Shown here one piece after another: positions 6,462 to 6,900 of a DNA stretch of 6,900 nt. Source of the DNA: Oxalobacteraceae bacterium UBA7693 (lineage in GTDB: Bacteria > Pseudomonadota > Gammaproteobacteria > Burkholderiales > Burkholderiaceae_D). The position numbers were made by a program, and so were the translations under genes. How positions within the stretch are numbered: position 1 is the stretch's first letter; every line of letters begins with the position of its first letter. The DNA lies in NCBI GenBank assembly GCA_002482715.1, contig DLGN01000360.1, positions 988 to 7,887 on the forward strand, read 5' to 3'. The notes beneath the pieces were generated by a model that was given only the letters and a program-made list of their open reading frames with translations, was not told where the DNA came from and did no database searches.

Positions 6462-6900
6462 GTGCGTTATCCAACTCAAATGTCGCGAGGGCTTCTAAAC
6501 AAGCGGCGCGATGAACTTCACCTTGCGATGCGGATAAATCGATATGCCTTAATTTAAAAGCATAATCAAGTTGCTGGCGTTCTGCCTCGAGTATCCAGCT
6601 GCACATTCTGGATAGACGTAATTCCAGATCAAGCTGTGGTGGCAGTGTGGAGAAGTCGAGATAAATTGACCCACCACTCGTGCCCGAAAACTGTTTGGAA
6701 ATAAGATTGCCACCAGCATCCAGATCTATTCTGGCAATGTGTTTCCACGACAGATGTTTTAAAGGATCTCCCGATTGATAACTGCGGACGCCAGAAAAGT
6801 CTTCATTGCCTAGATGCGACAGCGCGCTGCCTTGTCCTTCTGTTCCGAAAGGTAATGGTGGTGCTGATGCTTCTGGTGCTGGATAAACGAGGATTTTACT
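6454..6900 (-). CDS. DUF58 family protein, C-terminal part (cut by window edge)
   Basis: The window holds the last 148 codons, open from the right edge to TAA at 6456-6454. Near the start is VYPAPE, then the DUF58 signature FSGVRSYQSGDPLKHLSWKH (fragment residues 35-54) with the conserved Arg, Gly-Asp and Trp-Lys. The tail SQGEVHRAACLEALATFEL resembles the usual ending of this family. The N-terminal part, which in relatives carries two membrane helices, lies outside. DUF58 proteins are commonly encoded between a MoxR-type AAA+ ATPase and a TgpA-like transglutaminase; their biochemical role is not established. The stop overlaps the tgpA start in ATGAATAA, so the two are probably translationally coupled. 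A moxR-like gene is expected just beyond the right edge, which I infer from family context only. Confidence 0.9.
   Translation of the reverse strand, partial: SKILVYPAPEASAPPLPFGTEGQGSALSHLGNEDFSGVRSYQSGDPLKHLSWKHIARIDLDAGGNLISKQFSGTSGGSIYLDFSTLPPQLDLELRLSRMCSWILEAERQQLDYAFKLRHIDLSASQGEVHRAACLEALATFELDNAHE

Noticed and set aside
6462..6479. TTG start extending TgpA by 6 residues
   Set aside because: The ATG at 6461 has better codon identity and a typical stop/start overlap with the DUF58 gene.

Overview
This 6.9-kb window looks like an ordinary chromosomal stretch of a betaproteobacterium. The order Burkholderiales is likely and the family Oxalobacteraceae is my best guess, from protein wording and gene content rather than from any search. 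The DNA is moderately AT-rich, especially between genes. I see no mobile element, CRISPR array, tRNA or rRNA.

Layout: the left half is read on the + strand and the right half on the - strand. On + are the heptose-7-phosphate kinase of LPS inner-core synthesis (rfaE1/hldA type, 22-942), a small secreted helix-hairpin-helix protein of the ComEA family (1044-1382) followed by a rho-independent terminator, and O-acetylserine sulfhydrylase B (cysM, 1664-2566). A long hairpin at 2615-2664, with an A-run on one side and a T-run on the other, closes the + block and probably also terminates the gene that faces it. On - are a 102-aa helix-turn-helix protein of unassigned role (2694-3002), a 261-bp AT-rich gap rich in short repeats, an MltB-type lytic transglycosylase (3267-4397), a TgpA-type membrane transglutaminase-like protein (4428-6461), and the C-terminal 148 residues of a DUF58 protein that runs off the right edge.

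The three - strand genes DUF58, tgpA and mltB follow each other with an 8-bp overlap and then a 30-bp gap, so they probably form one operon concerned with the cell envelope. The transglutaminase-like domain of TgpA and the transglycosylase are both expected in the periplasm. rfaE1 and comEA may be co-transcribed, but a perfect inverted repeat lies between them.

I found no clear undescribed system. The parts most worth a second look are the small HTH gene with its repeat-rich leader, the tightly coupled DUF58-TgpA-MltB unit with a TTG-started mltB, and the inverted repeat before comEA.
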